A DNA stretch of 64,000 nucleotides, taken from Spirochaetota bacterium (GTDB taxonomy: Bacteria > Spirochaetota > UBA4802 > JAFGJZ01). The stretch lies in the NCBI GenBank assembly GCA_027858855.1, contig JAQIBV010000002.1, positions 124,001 to 188,000 of the forward strand, read 5' to 3'. The notes beneath the pieces were generated by a model. The model was not told the origin of the DNA. It did no database searches and saw only the letters and a program-made list of their open reading frames with translations. Positions 55,117-62,849 of this stretch are shown here, piece by piece (positions within the stretch are counted from its first letter, which is position 1; every line of letters begins with the position of its first letter). The position numbers were made by a program, and so were the translations under genes.

Positions 55117-55151
55117 AGCATCATAATTTTTTTAAATTATGGTGTTGCGGA
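55117..55151 (-). repeat. Copy 3 of the hairpin, immediately after the lipoprotein DUF1566 gene
   Basis: CAGCATCATAATT and AATTATGGTGTTG around a T-run, again using the last codons of the gene (ACA CCA TAA) as one arm. The flank CTGTCCAGCCTG is shared with copy 2. Confidence 0.7.
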
Positions 55152-56303
55152 GCGCACAGGCCACACGTGGTCGTTATCCGCCTTACGACCGCCGTACACG
55201 CCGGCGGAGCTGTGGACTTGCCACACGTTGGACGTATAGGGCGCGTAGGTTGTAGAACTCCAGTAATCATCACTTGCCTGTACATTCGAAAAGCCCTGGC
55301 CATTCAGCCATGTGTAGGGCTCAGTTTTACCATAATGCGCCAGGCTGCGCAGTTCACGCACATTAGGCAGGCGCCAATCGGTAACTGTAGCGTTTTCTGT
55401 TTCAAGATCTTCGCAATATGTAATGGCATCTGCCCAGTTTCGGGTTAATGTACTCAAGGTTTTCAACCATACCAAACCCGTCATCTCATCGCGAAGCGAA
55501 TCATCACCAATAGCAGTAAAGCGTGTTGCCGGCCAGCTGACGTGCAGTGACGGATTGTTTGTATCATTATATCCGTCCTCACCCTCAAAGGTGTAGCCCC
55601 CCAACTCGGCAGCACCTGTTTTAAAAATTGGTATAGCTCGGTACACCTCAACCGTATAGGTTGTAGTTGTTGTCCCGTCCTGGGTGGTCACCACGATTGT
55701 CACGTTATTCTTGCCAACATCAAGGTTATTCATCGTAAATGCACTGCCCGAAGCGACAGACGAGCCGTTAATGGTTATTGTCGCGTCGCTGTTGGCGGCT
55801 GTCGCAGTAATATCCACCGACTGTGTGTCGTTATAGGCCGGGCTTGCTTCGCTTGAAAAGGGTACGGGCGCATTAAGGTAGTTTGTTGTGCCCGCGTTAA
55901 ATGCCGGCTGCAACTTGCCCTTTGTAAAGGTAAGCGAGGCAAGAGCTGCTACCGCTTCGGCGTCGGTCATGGTTTCATCTTCGTCATCAGTCTCACCGTC
56001 ATCAGTCTCATCAATTAAACTAAAATCATCCGAATACTCTTCATCAATCTTACCGTCGCCGTTTGTGTCCACGCCGTCGGGTGTGCCGTCGCCGTCTACA
56101 TCTATGGCTGTACCGTCGGATACTCCGTCTCCGTCCATATCCACCGAGCCAAGGTCTGTACCTGTTTCGCCGATTACTGTTTCTGTTTCTGTTTCTTTTT
56201 CTGTCTCTGGATCATCAGACCCGCCGCCTCCGTCGCAAGCGGTGAACGCAAAAAATGCTGCAAGAAGCAACACAATGGATACTTTTTTCAACGCATATTT
56301 CAT
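55137..56303 (-). CDS. Surface lipoprotein: Ca-repeat, cadherin-like and DUF1566 domains, possible DGR target
   Basis: 388 residues. Signal peptide with lipobox FTAC (Cys near 23); acidic linker; three Asp-rich calcium-type repeats (DMDGDGVSDG, DVDGDGTPDG, DTNGDGKIDE); a cadherin-like beta-sandwich (LASLTFTKGKLQPAFNAGTT ... TYTVEVYRA); then a C-terminal DUF1566 domain (SLRDEMTGLVWLKTL, VTDWRLPNVRELRSL, DYWSSTTYAP to HVWPVRSATP). This is a classic surface-display layout: anchor, stalk, variable tip. The gene's tip differs from its paralogue mainly between STTYAP and VWPVRS. Expression may vary through the GGTTT repeat upstream. AGGAG precedes the ATG. Confidence 0.85.
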   Translation of the reverse strand: MKYALKKVSIVLLLAAFFAFTACDGGGGSDDPETEKETETETVIGETGTDLGSVDMDGDGVSDGTAIDVDGDGTPDGVDTNGDGKIDEEYSDDFSLIDETDDGETDDEDETMTDAEAVAALASLTFTKGKLQPAFNAGTTNYLNAPVPFSSEASPAYNDTQSVDITATAANSDATITINGSSVASGSAFTMNNLDVGKNNVTIVVTTQDGTTTTTYTVEVYRAIPIFKTGAAELGGYTFEGEDGYNDTNNPSLHVSWPATRFTAIGDDSLRDEMTGLVWLKTLSTLTRNWADAITYCEDLETENATVTDWRLPNVRELRSLAHYGKTEPYTWLNGQGFSNVQASDDYWSSTTYAPYTSNVWQVHSSAGVYGGRKADNDHVWPVRSATP

Positions 56304-56373
56304 GGTTTTCTCCTGTATGTAATTATTAAAGTGTAATAATTTTAATTTTGTACTTAATTGCTTTTAATGCTAT

Positions 56374-56417
56374 GGTTTGGTTTGGTTTGGTTTGGTTTGG
56401 TTTGGTTTGGTTTGGTT
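56374..56417 (-). repeat. GGTTT pentanucleotide repeat (8.8 copies)
   Basis: A perfect run of GGTTT units (AAACC on the coding strand) starts 70 bases upstream of the lipoprotein ATG. Such runs change length by slippage and can alter transcription or mRNA leader structure. Confidence 0.95.
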
Positions 56418-56426
56418 AATTTTATA

Positions 56427-56461
56427 GTGTAAACATTTACACGAAAGCCGGTATATGTCAA
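56427..56461 (-). promoter_or_regulatory. Candidate promoter and operator of the lipoprotein gene
   Basis: Minus-strand TTGACA at 56461-56456 and, 16 bases on, TAAATG; the latter lies within a perfect 16-bp palindrome GTGTAAACATTTACAC (56427-56442). The GGTTT repeat lies just downstream, in the presumed leader. Confidence 0.5.
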
Positions 56462-56934
56462 CATAGTTACGACTTTTCTGTTTTTTTTCCAGAACTCAGA
56501 CATTTCTCTGCACGTTTTTATCCTTTTTAGAAGAGATGCCCTGCGTAATATTTCTGATTTTACCCAGTTTTGTTTAATATAAAATACAGATATAATCATT
56601 TTAACTTATATTACAAATGAGCAAATTTGTCAATTGGTCGATCGGCCAATCCGGGCGGATTATGGCAAATTTATTGTAAATTTTTTCCTTTTTTTGCATA
56701 AATATGCAAAAATTACAGGTCCATTTAGCGGGTCAAACGGGGACGGCGGTATTGAAGGCGAAGAAAACAAGAAATAGTGAGCAATCCGGTTGAAGTCATT
56801 ACTTCGAATGCTTCAACAGACTCGGCACAGGTGCAAGGAAAGGGAAAAAACCAATGAATAATTGTTGTTGCTTAAGAAGTAAAACAATAACACGAGATTG
56901 CGGCACAAGGCCGGAACGACATTAAACGAAGTTA
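56462..56934. other. Spacer without a recognised gene
   Basis: Contains a perfect stem TTTTTGCATA/TATGCAAAAA (56691-56712) with T-rich flank, likely a terminator, and a small ATTGGTCGATCGGCCAAT-type inverted repeat (56633-56650). I looked here for a DGR template repeat matching the DUF1566 ends and found none. Confidence 0.5.
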
Positions 56935-57120
56935 TCATTTAATCGAAGCGATCTCTTCTTCAGAAAGACCGGTATATTTTGATATCACAGATTCTGAAAC
57001 ATCGTCTTTCAGCATTGCCGGTGCTGTTTCCATTTTACACCCGGCAACACCCTCACGTTTTCCCCGTCCTGGGTTTTCTTTTTCAATCTTTTCTACGAAT
57101 GTAAAAATCCCAGCAATCAG
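56935..57120 (-). pseudogene. C-terminal remnant of an Rpn/PD-(D/E)XK transposase-family protein
   Basis: The end ISKYTGLSEEEIASIK preceded by a charged linker is typical of the tail of Rpn-family recombination-promoting nucleases. No nuclease domain precedes it; the frame upstream runs antisense-like through the neighbouring membrane gene. Confidence 0.4.
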
Positions 57121-57122
57121 CA

Positions 57123-57752
57123 TCAGTCCATCGTTTTCTTTAGCAAAGTCATGCCACACATAAAGCATCCGGCAGCGAAAATTAGAATACCGGTTATTGC
57201 TACTGTCATATGAATCAATTCGCCTGTGCCATACAGTACAGCACCTACCAGAAGAAGAATTGAAGTAAGTTTTGTATAGAAAGTTGAACGGTACAGCGAA
57301 ATACAGAAAATAATTATACCTGCAAGAATTGATACAGTCGACAAAATTATAAACACCGTAATCGACCAACTGTTCCATAGAACTTCATCGCGTATCAGAA
57401 ACGAAGTTGCATCATCTAAAGCCAGTTGCGGATAGATAAAAATTTCCCATGTCACCTTCGCAGCCTGAAGAAGATAGGCAAATTCCAGAACAACTATTCC
57501 AATAAATCCCAAAGCCCCGGCCCGAAATGCAATCTGAGAATAGACGACAGCAAAACCGAGCATAAGAAAAAGAAGACCCGCAAACACAATAATAGTGCTT
57601 GGCATCCATAGAGAGTGTTTGATGACTACACAAAAATCCTCTGCCGCGTTAACGATGCTCATCATGCGACCCACCATCAACGAATAGATAACAAGAAAAA
57701 TAGCCCCTGTAAAAAGTGAGAAGGCGCCGGTTTTACTAATAAATTTACTCAT
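57123..57752 (-). CDS. Six-TM membrane protein (DUF4386-like), unknown
   Basis: 209 residues from ATG 57752 (AGAGGA upstream), nearly all hydrophobic: helices such as GAFSLFTGAIFLVIYSLMVG, SLWMPSTIIVFAGLLFLMLG and WSITVFIILSTVSILAGIII. No charged active-site motif is evident and the family call is tentative. Precedes the Rpn remnant. Confidence 0.65.
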   Translation of the reverse strand: MSKFISKTGAFSLFTGAIFLVIYSLMVGRMMSIVNAAEDFCVVIKHSLWMPSTIIVFAGLLFLMLGFAVVYSQIAFRAGALGFIGIVVLEFAYLLQAAKVTWEIFIYPQLALDDATSFLIRDEVLWNSWSITVFIILSTVSILAGIIIFCISLYRSTFYTKLTSILLLVGAVLYGTGELIHMTVAITGILIFAAGCFMCGMTLLKKTMD

Positions 57753-57892
57753 TTTATCCTCTTGCGTTTGTAATATTTTAAAATAATTTATTTTACTTAC
57801 TTTACAAGATATCGCTGTCAACTGCTTTACAATAATCAAAACACTTCAGGAAATCCTTACTCAAAAGAATAGATACTCCTTTAAAAATAGCT

Positions 57893-57922
57893 TTGACAAC
57901 GGTTGCCCCTTAAACCTAAGAT
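57893..57922 (+). promoter_or_regulatory. Promoter of the GNAT gene
   Basis: TTGACA (57893-57898), 18-bp spacer, TAAGAT (57917-57922), about 40 bases before the ATG. Confidence 0.55.
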
Positions 57923-57961
57923 CTCGAAATCAAAACGCAATACACTTACCATCGAGGGAAA

Positions 57962-58402
57962 ATGAAAATAGTTCCAATCGACAGCAGTGACCTTATCGAA
58001 TCATGCGTGCCCCTTTACGTTGATGTTTTTAATGCAGCGCCGTGGCATGATCAGTGGACTCATGAGACAGTACGAAGACGACTGATCGACTTCTTTAATA
58101 CGCCTGGTTTCGTTGGTTACTGCACCTATAGTGGTTCAGAAGTTGTCGGCGGCGTGCTGGGTAATATCGAATCCTTCTTCAAAGGTGACTACTTTTATCT
58201 GAAGGAAATGTTTGTTTCATGTAAATGCCAGCGTCAGGGTGTTGGTAATACTTTACTGAAATCCCTCAATAACAACCTGAAAGAACGAGATGTTCACTCT
58301 ATAATTCTTATAACAGACCGATCCCTCTTCCCCTGTAAGTTCTATCATAAAAACGGATTTACAGTAATCGATGATATGACCCTAATGCATATCGATATTT
58401 AA
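57962..58402 (+). CDS. GNAT-family N-acetyltransferase
   Basis: 146 residues. The acetyl-CoA-binding motif A is FYLKEMFVSCKCQRQGVGNTL (split: KEMFVSCKCQRQGVG then the helix LLKSLNNNLKE), followed by motif B KFYHKNGFTVID. Substrate unknown. GAGGGAA precedes the ATG. Convergent with the TIGR04076 gene across a strong hairpin. Confidence 0.85.
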   Translation: MKIVPIDSSDLIESCVPLYVDVFNAAPWHDQWTHETVRRRLIDFFNTPGFVGYCTYSGSEVVGGVLGNIESFFKGDYFYLKEMFVSCKCQRQGVGNTLLKSLNNNLKERDVHSIILITDRSLFPCKFYHKNGFTVIDDMTLMHIDI

Positions 58403-58436
58403 CAGCCACAGCTATCTCTTCGCTTACCGAAAGCTC

Positions 58437-58488
58437 TCACTTTAAAATTCTGAGTCGATGCATATCACAAAACAGAATTTTAAAGTGA
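58437..58488. terminator. Convergent terminator hairpin
   Basis: TCACTTTAAAATTCTG (58437-58452) and its exact complement (58473-58488) around 20 bases, between convergent genes. Confidence 0.7.
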
Positions 58489-58526
58489 ATAAATTATGCG
58501 AGAAATTCCGATTCAATTTTTTTTAG

Positions 58527-58832
58527 TCAATCATCTAACCGCTGGATTTCAAAAATAACCGGCCTGAAAAGATCAGTGCAGCACACCGGTATGCGTGTCG
58601 GATCTTTCATTACGGGAAACGACGCGCCTGTACACATACTCAGAATGTAGGGACGGATATCAGCCCAGGCTGCGTCACAAAATCCGTCGGGAACGTTCCA
58701 CGCATCTTTTACAACAAACTTATCGCCCTCCTTCACCTTGTCACATAGCTGCATAGCATCACTCTTCTTCAGATACTGAGCACAGAGCTTTTCGTCCAAC
58801 CGACGTTCTATCACCCGTATGACACACCGCAT
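58527..58832 (-). CDS. TIGR04076-family protein
   Basis: 101 residues. KEGDKFVVKDAWNVPDGFCD, AWADIRPYILSMCTGASFP and PTRIPVCCTDLFRPVIFEI are typical of TIGR04076, a small family with conserved cysteines and no known function. Its start overlaps the stop of the CMD-family gene by one base, so they form an operon. Confidence 0.75.
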   Translation of the reverse strand: MRCVIRVIERRLDEKLCAQYLKKSDAMQLCDKVKEGDKFVVKDAWNVPDGFCDAAWADIRPYILSMCTGASFPVMKDPTRIPVCCTDLFRPVIFEIQRLDD

Positions 58833-59140
58833 TATAACTCCTCGTTAATAACCGAAGAGAGCGCGTTCAATGCAGGGAAAAGCGATCCGGCACCACCAAC
58901 AAAAGTACAAACACGGAGAGTCTCCTGTATCTGTTCACGCGAAGCCCCGGCATCCATTGCCGCCTGTGCAAGAGATTTTACTCCGTTTTCAGCCCCCAGT
59001 TGTACATCCAGCGCCATTGCGATGAGAAGTTTTTCACGTACGCTTAGGGCTCCATCACTGAATGTTAACTGCCTCTGCTTCTCCATAAGATCATGTAGCT
59101 GTGAATCCCCTTTTTTTAACATCATCATGGGATTACTCAT
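58832..59140 (-). CDS. Carboxymuconolactone-decarboxylase-family protein without CxxC
   Basis: 102 residues. LSVREKLLIAMALDVQLGAE, AQAAMDAGASREQIQETLRV and GGAGSLFPALNAL give the CMD/AhpD fold. The redox CxxC of AhpD-like members, expected after LG, reads AENG here, so peroxidase/disulfide chemistry is unlikely. Preceded by a MarR-type palindrome (59155-59170) and co-transcribed with the TIGR04076 gene. Confidence 0.82.
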   Translation of the reverse strand: MSNPMMMLKKGDSQLHDLMEKQRQLTFSDGALSVREKLLIAMALDVQLGAENGVKSLAQAAMDAGASREQIQETLRVCTFVGGAGSLFPALNALSSVINEEL

Positions 59141-59154
59141 AGTGCCTCTCTCTA

Positions 59155-59170
59155 AGTTGCTATAGCAACT
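59155..59170 (-). promoter_or_regulatory. MarR-type operator, target operon copy
   Basis: Perfect palindrome AGTTGCTATAGCAACT 15 bases before the CMD-family ATG. It matches 13 of 16 bases of the palindrome core at the marR gene (AGTTGCTACAACAACT). Confidence 0.75.
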
Positions 59171-59226
59171 ATTTATTTAAAATTTTTTTGCAATTTATTA
59201 AACTATTATATTCTTAACGCAATGTT

Positions 59227-59673
59227 TCAAATTCTTACCTTCTCCTTAAGAACAGAACTAATTCTGTCCAGATATCCCCTAAGCTGCTTCACCTCTTCCG
59301 GTGTGAGTATAGACGATATCAACTGCTCGCCCTCATCTATAACAGGAAGAGCAAGTTGCAATACCGACCTGCCAGCAGCACTTATTGATACAAGCCTGCA
59401 GCGCCCGTCCTGCGGATCACTGGTTCTTTTTATATATCCTTTTTTTTCAAGCAAGTCAAGCATGCGTGCAATATTGGTTTTGTCTTTCAGTGACTTTTCG
59501 GCGATCTGATTTTGTGTAAGTGAACCCGAGTCACTTATGGTTTTAATAATCGACCACTGCTCCACAGTTATCGGGATAGAATCATGCAAAAAAAGTTTAT
59601 TTATTACAAGGCGCATGTACCAGGCACAGCGTGCTATTGCGTATCCAGCCTGTTTCTGATTTTGTTTATCCAT
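59227..59673 (-). CDS. MarR-family transcriptional regulator
   Basis: 148 residues from ATG 59673 (MDKQNQKQAGYAIARCAWYM). Winged helix: PITVEQWSIIKTISDSGSLT, QNQIAEKSLKDKTNIARMLD (recognition helix) and EKKGYIKRTSDPQDGRCRLV with the wing DxRxR-like DPQDGRCR. The operator-like palindrome overlaps the promoter and start codon, so it should repress itself and, through the similar site at 59155-59170, the adjacent CMD/TIGR04076 operon. The inducing signal is unknown. Confidence 0.9.
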   Translation of the reverse strand: MDKQNQKQAGYAIARCAWYMRLVINKLFLHDSIPITVEQWSIIKTISDSGSLTQNQIAEKSLKDKTNIARMLDLLEKKGYIKRTSDPQDGRCRLVSISAAGRSVLQLALPVIDEGEQLISSILTPEEVKQLRGYLDRISSVLKEKVRI

Positions 59674-59711
59674 GCTTGACATATAGTTGCTACAACAACT
59701 ATATGTCAAGC
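59674..59711 (-). promoter_or_regulatory. marR promoter wholly inside a 38-bp operator palindrome
   Basis: GCTTGACATATAGTTG (59674-59689) and its exact complement (59696-59711) around six bases. On the minus strand TTGACA at the outer arm and TATATG at the inner arm are 18 bases apart, forming the core promoter; transcription would begin at or next to the ATG at 59673. Confidence 0.75.
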
Positions 59712-59727
59712 ACTTTTTTATAACCAT

Positions 59728-59756
59728 TTGACAAAATCAGGTTTGTGTGGTATTAT
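59728..59756 (+). promoter_or_regulatory. Promoter of the 59.9-kb gene
   Basis: TTGACA (59728-59733), 17-bp spacer, TATTAT (59751-59756). The resulting leader of about 135 bases contains AAGTGG/CCACTT and CGGCT/AGCCG stems, the latter close to the ribosome binding site. Confidence 0.7.
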
Positions 59757-59900
59757 AATATAAGTGGAGAATTTGATTGTTCAGCTTGCCATCCACTTTA
59801 AAAGATTGGGCTAAAGCGAAATGCATCTTATTTCATTTCTGTTCAATCTTCGGTATTTATTTACGGCTAAAAGCCGCACAAAACAAACCGGAGGTAACAC

Positions 59901-60503
59901 ATGCGACCATCATCAAAATTAATCGAGTCAGAAACCGTCTGTGAGTACAACAACAAAGAAACTTCTGACAAAACCCAGACCGCAGCTCTCTTTTTTGAAA
60001 ACTTTGATCTTTTTTTTCAAAAAAGCACTCTTATTGCTTCAACCCCCTCGATAAATCTTTACAACTCTCATCTCTTTGTTTTTGGAGGTTATCCTGTAAG
60101 AGGAGTCTCTGTCTATTTAGGCCCCATGTTAAGAGCATGGCAAGAAGGACAATTTACCGACATTTGTGACTGTGGCAAAACTGAGTATATCTATACTTGC
60201 GGAGGATCTTTAACATCGGGAACTGTAGGCTGGCGTCACTCATATTGCCCGGACTGCAAAAAGCACTACAACCATAAAAAACCGGGAAGTGTTGGAGTCT
60301 ATTTTAAATCTGCTGATAATCTTATGAGCGGCTATAGTAATATTAAAAAAATGAAACACTTAGTAGAGATTCCGTTGGAGTATAAATACGGAAAAGTTAT
60401 CGAGCATAACTTAAAAGCCATATACAGTGAAGTTTTGATAATCGAGCCGGTAGAGACTTTAACTATGGAAACCATTGTCGCGACTTTAAAAGAGACCGAA
60501 TAA
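59901..60503 (+). CDS. Unknown protein with a zinc-ribbon-like cysteine cluster
   Basis: 200 residues, no family recognised. The centre holds DICDCGKTEYIYTCGGSLTS followed by HSYCPDCKKHYNH, so two or three Cys pairs plus His that could bind zinc. The N-terminal part has no signal peptide and the C-terminal 60 residues are mixed alpha/beta (KVIEHNLKAIYSEVLIIEPV). A consensus promoter, structured leader and GGAGG site suggest it is well expressed and perhaps regulated at translation. Confidence 0.7.
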   Translation: MRPSSKLIESETVCEYNNKETSDKTQTAALFFENFDLFFQKSTLIASTPSINLYNSHLFVFGGYPVRGVSVYLGPMLRAWQEGQFTDICDCGKTEYIYTCGGSLTSGTVGWRHSYCPDCKKHYNHKKPGSVGVYFKSADNLMSGYSNIKKMKHLVEIPLEYKYGKVIEHNLKAIYSEVLIIEPVETLTMETIVATLKETE

Positions 60504-60605
60504 TCACACTTTCTTTTACAATCGAGGAGAGCCCCTATCCGCAATTATGTTTTAGATACGGATTCTTACCTCAACCCTCATTTTGATGAGAAAGTCACTA
60601 TGATC

Positions 60606-60636
60606 TTGACACAATATTACACCTGTTATATTGTGT
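60606..60636 (+). promoter_or_regulatory. GH1 promoter within an inverted repeat
   Basis: TTGACA (60606-60611), 17 bases, TATTGT (60629-60634), overlapped by ACACAATAT (60609-60617) and ATATTGTGT (60628-60636). A repressor bound here would block the promoter, as for LacI-type sugar control. Confidence 0.6.
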
Positions 60637-60764
60637 CTTTTACAAAATCTTAATAACTGGGAGGCTGATTTATTATTGCAAAGATTTAATCGGCTGGGTA
60701 TATTTTACCTTGACCAATATCAGACCCGCTTTATTTAGATAAAAAACAAGAGAGAGATACTATA

Positions 60765-62108
60765 ATGAAATACACCTTTCCCCATGATTTTCTTTTCGGA
60801 GCAGCTACTGCCAGTTATCAGGTAGAAGGCGCAGTAAACGAAGACGGTCGCTCGCCGAGTGTGTGGGATATTTTTTCGCATACTGACGGCAAGGTTATAA
60901 ACAATGACAATGCGGACGTAACCTGCGATCAATATCACAAATATAAAGAAGATATTCTTTTAATGAAAGATATCGGACTACAGACCTACAGGTTTTCGAC
61001 ATCATGGTCACGTGTATTGCCTGGTGGCCACGGAAAGCCCAACCAGAAAGGTCTGGACTATTACAACAACCTTGTGGACGGACTTCTTGAAGCGGGTATT
61101 GAACCCTGGGTAACGCTCTTTCACTGGGACTTCCCACAGGTTCTGCAGGATGAGTACAATGGCTGGATCTCGCGCAAATCTATCGATGACTTTGCCGAAT
61201 ACGCATCTTTGATGGCCAAAACGCTAGGTGACCGGGTGTCCAACTGGTTTACCATGAACGAGTTTGACTGCTTTACAGATAAATCTTCACTAAGACAGGA
61301 GTTTGCCCCCCATTTTGCTGCGACAAAAAAAGAGGCGGCTCAGATTCGTCATAACGCCATGGTTGCGCATGGAAAAGCCGTACAGGCGATACGGGCCTCT
61401 TCGCCCGGGCAAGCACGCGTCGGTATGGCCGAAAACTCCATATGCACAATACCTGTATTTGAAACCGAAGAGCATATTGCTGCTGCAAAAAAGGCCTTTC
61501 GCGATATAAACGCCCGTTTTACAACTCCGATAATGGAGGGCGCCTATGACCCGGGATATCTTGAATATATAGGAGAAAATGCCCCCGATATCGAGCCTGG
61601 CGACATGGAAATAATCAGCACAAAGACCGACTTTTTCGGACTTAATATGTACACACCGGTATATATCAGGGCCGGTGGAGAGCTGGGCTGGGAGCAGATT
61701 CCATTTGCCGCGGATCACCCCAAGGCCAAGCCCGCGTGGCTAAGAATCAACCCCTCTATCGGTTACTGGACCACCCGCTTTATCAAAGAGCTTTGGGACG
61801 TTAACGAAATTTATATAACCGAAAACGGCGCATCTTTTGATGATATTCCCGATCAGAACGGTAAGGTTAACGATACTGCACGCATCATGTATCTGCGCGA
61901 ACATCTGCGCTCACTGCACCGAGCTATAGAGGACGGGATCCCCGTCAAAGGATACTTTTTATGGAGCCTGCTGGACAATTTTGAGTGGAGGGATGGGTTT
62001 ACCGAACGTTTCGGAATGGTGCATGTTGACTACAAAACATTAAAACGCACACCCAAACTATCAGCCGAATACTACTCGGAAGTTATAAAAAACCGCTCGG
62101 TTGTCTGA
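60765..62108 (+). CDS. GH1 beta-glucosidase
   Basis: 447 residues of glycoside hydrolase family 1. The N-terminal signature FLFGAATASYQVEGAVNEDG, the acid/base Glu in WFTMNEFDCF (usually TxNEP, here NEF), the nucleophile Glu in IYITENGASFDD and the aglycone-site WSLLDNFEWRDGFTERFG are all present. No signal peptide, so it cleaves imported cellobiose-like or other beta-glycosides inside the cell. GAGAGAG precedes the ATG. Confidence 0.95.
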   Translation: MKYTFPHDFLFGAATASYQVEGAVNEDGRSPSVWDIFSHTDGKVINNDNADVTCDQYHKYKEDILLMKDIGLQTYRFSTSWSRVLPGGHGKPNQKGLDYYNNLVDGLLEAGIEPWVTLFHWDFPQVLQDEYNGWISRKSIDDFAEYASLMAKTLGDRVSNWFTMNEFDCFTDKSSLRQEFAPHFAATKKEAAQIRHNAMVAHGKAVQAIRASSPGQARVGMAENSICTIPVFETEEHIAAAKKAFRDINARFTTPIMEGAYDPGYLEYIGENAPDIEPGDMEIISTKTDFFGLNMYTPVYIRAGGELGWEQIPFAADHPKAKPAWLRINPSIGYWTTRFIKELWDVNEIYITENGASFDDIPDQNGKVNDTARIMYLREHLRSLHRAIEDGIPVKGYFLWSLLDNFEWRDGFTERFGMVHVDYKTLKRTPKLSAEYYSEVIKNRSVV

Positions 62109-62230
62109 CCATTGATCAGTAACCGGCAAAAGCTGATCCCCTGGCATAAACACGTCGGGGGATTAAAGCCTTTTTAACCACACAAGCTCGCCTGTACCAA
62201 CCGCTATGCACTCGAAAAGACAATTAATAA

Positions 62231-62475
62231 TGAATAGTGAAAAATTAATAATGGGAAAGAATAGTATTTACTAAAGGTACTCAGCCGAGCGATGTTTTAC
62301 TTGGAGATAATCCGTATATTGTCATTCCTGCGGATGCAGAAATCTATAGCGCAAATTGGTCACCACCCGGGATTCCGGCACTTCGCTTCGCTTCGGCCGG
62401 AATGACAGAAAAATTCCGCAACTGTTTCAGCCGGAATGACACCAGGATGAAAATCATGCAGAAATTGAATTGTCT
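62231..62475. repeat. About 245-bp direct repeat, copy 1
   Basis: Starts near TGAATAGTGAAAAATTAATA and ends at GAAATTGAATTGTCTG. Second copy at 62604-62849 (offset 373). Both contain a GTCATTCCTGC ... GGCCGGAATGACAG inverted motif of the kind found in dispersed bacterial repeats. Confidence 0.8.
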
Positions 62476-62603
62476 GTTAACTGAAAATCCAAAAACCGTT
62501 TAGAAATCAATCCGTATAATAGCAATTCCAGATCACGTAAACAAGCGCCGGTATTAAGTCACCACTTCGCGTTGTTGACACTTCGAAGAAAGGCAATGAA
62601 CAC

Positions 62604-62849
62604 TGAATAGTGATAAATTAATAATGGGAAAGAATAGTATTTACTAAAGGTACTCAGCCGAGCGATATTTTACTGGAAAAGATCCGTATATTGTCATTCC
62701 TGCGAATGCATAAATCTATAGCGTAAATTGGTCACCACCCGGGATTCCGGCACTTCGCTTCGCTTCGGCCGGAATGACAGAAAAATTCCGCAACTGCTTC
62801 AGCCGGAATGACACCAGGATGAAAATCATGCAGAAATTGAATTGTCTGA
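62604..62849. repeat. About 245-bp direct repeat, copy 2
   Basis: Nearly identical to 62231-62475. Its right end cuts into the C-terminal end of a HEPN-domain relic. Confidence 0.8.

Noticed and set aside
56700-56934. Possible DGR template repeat in the A-rich spacer
   Set aside because: No stretch matches the ends of either DUF1566 gene, and no reverse transcriptase is encoded nearby.
57123-57378. Upstream half of the 147-codon frame ending at 56935
   Set aside because: Its first part overlaps the six-TM gene in another frame on the same strand; only the last 60 codons look like a real remnant.
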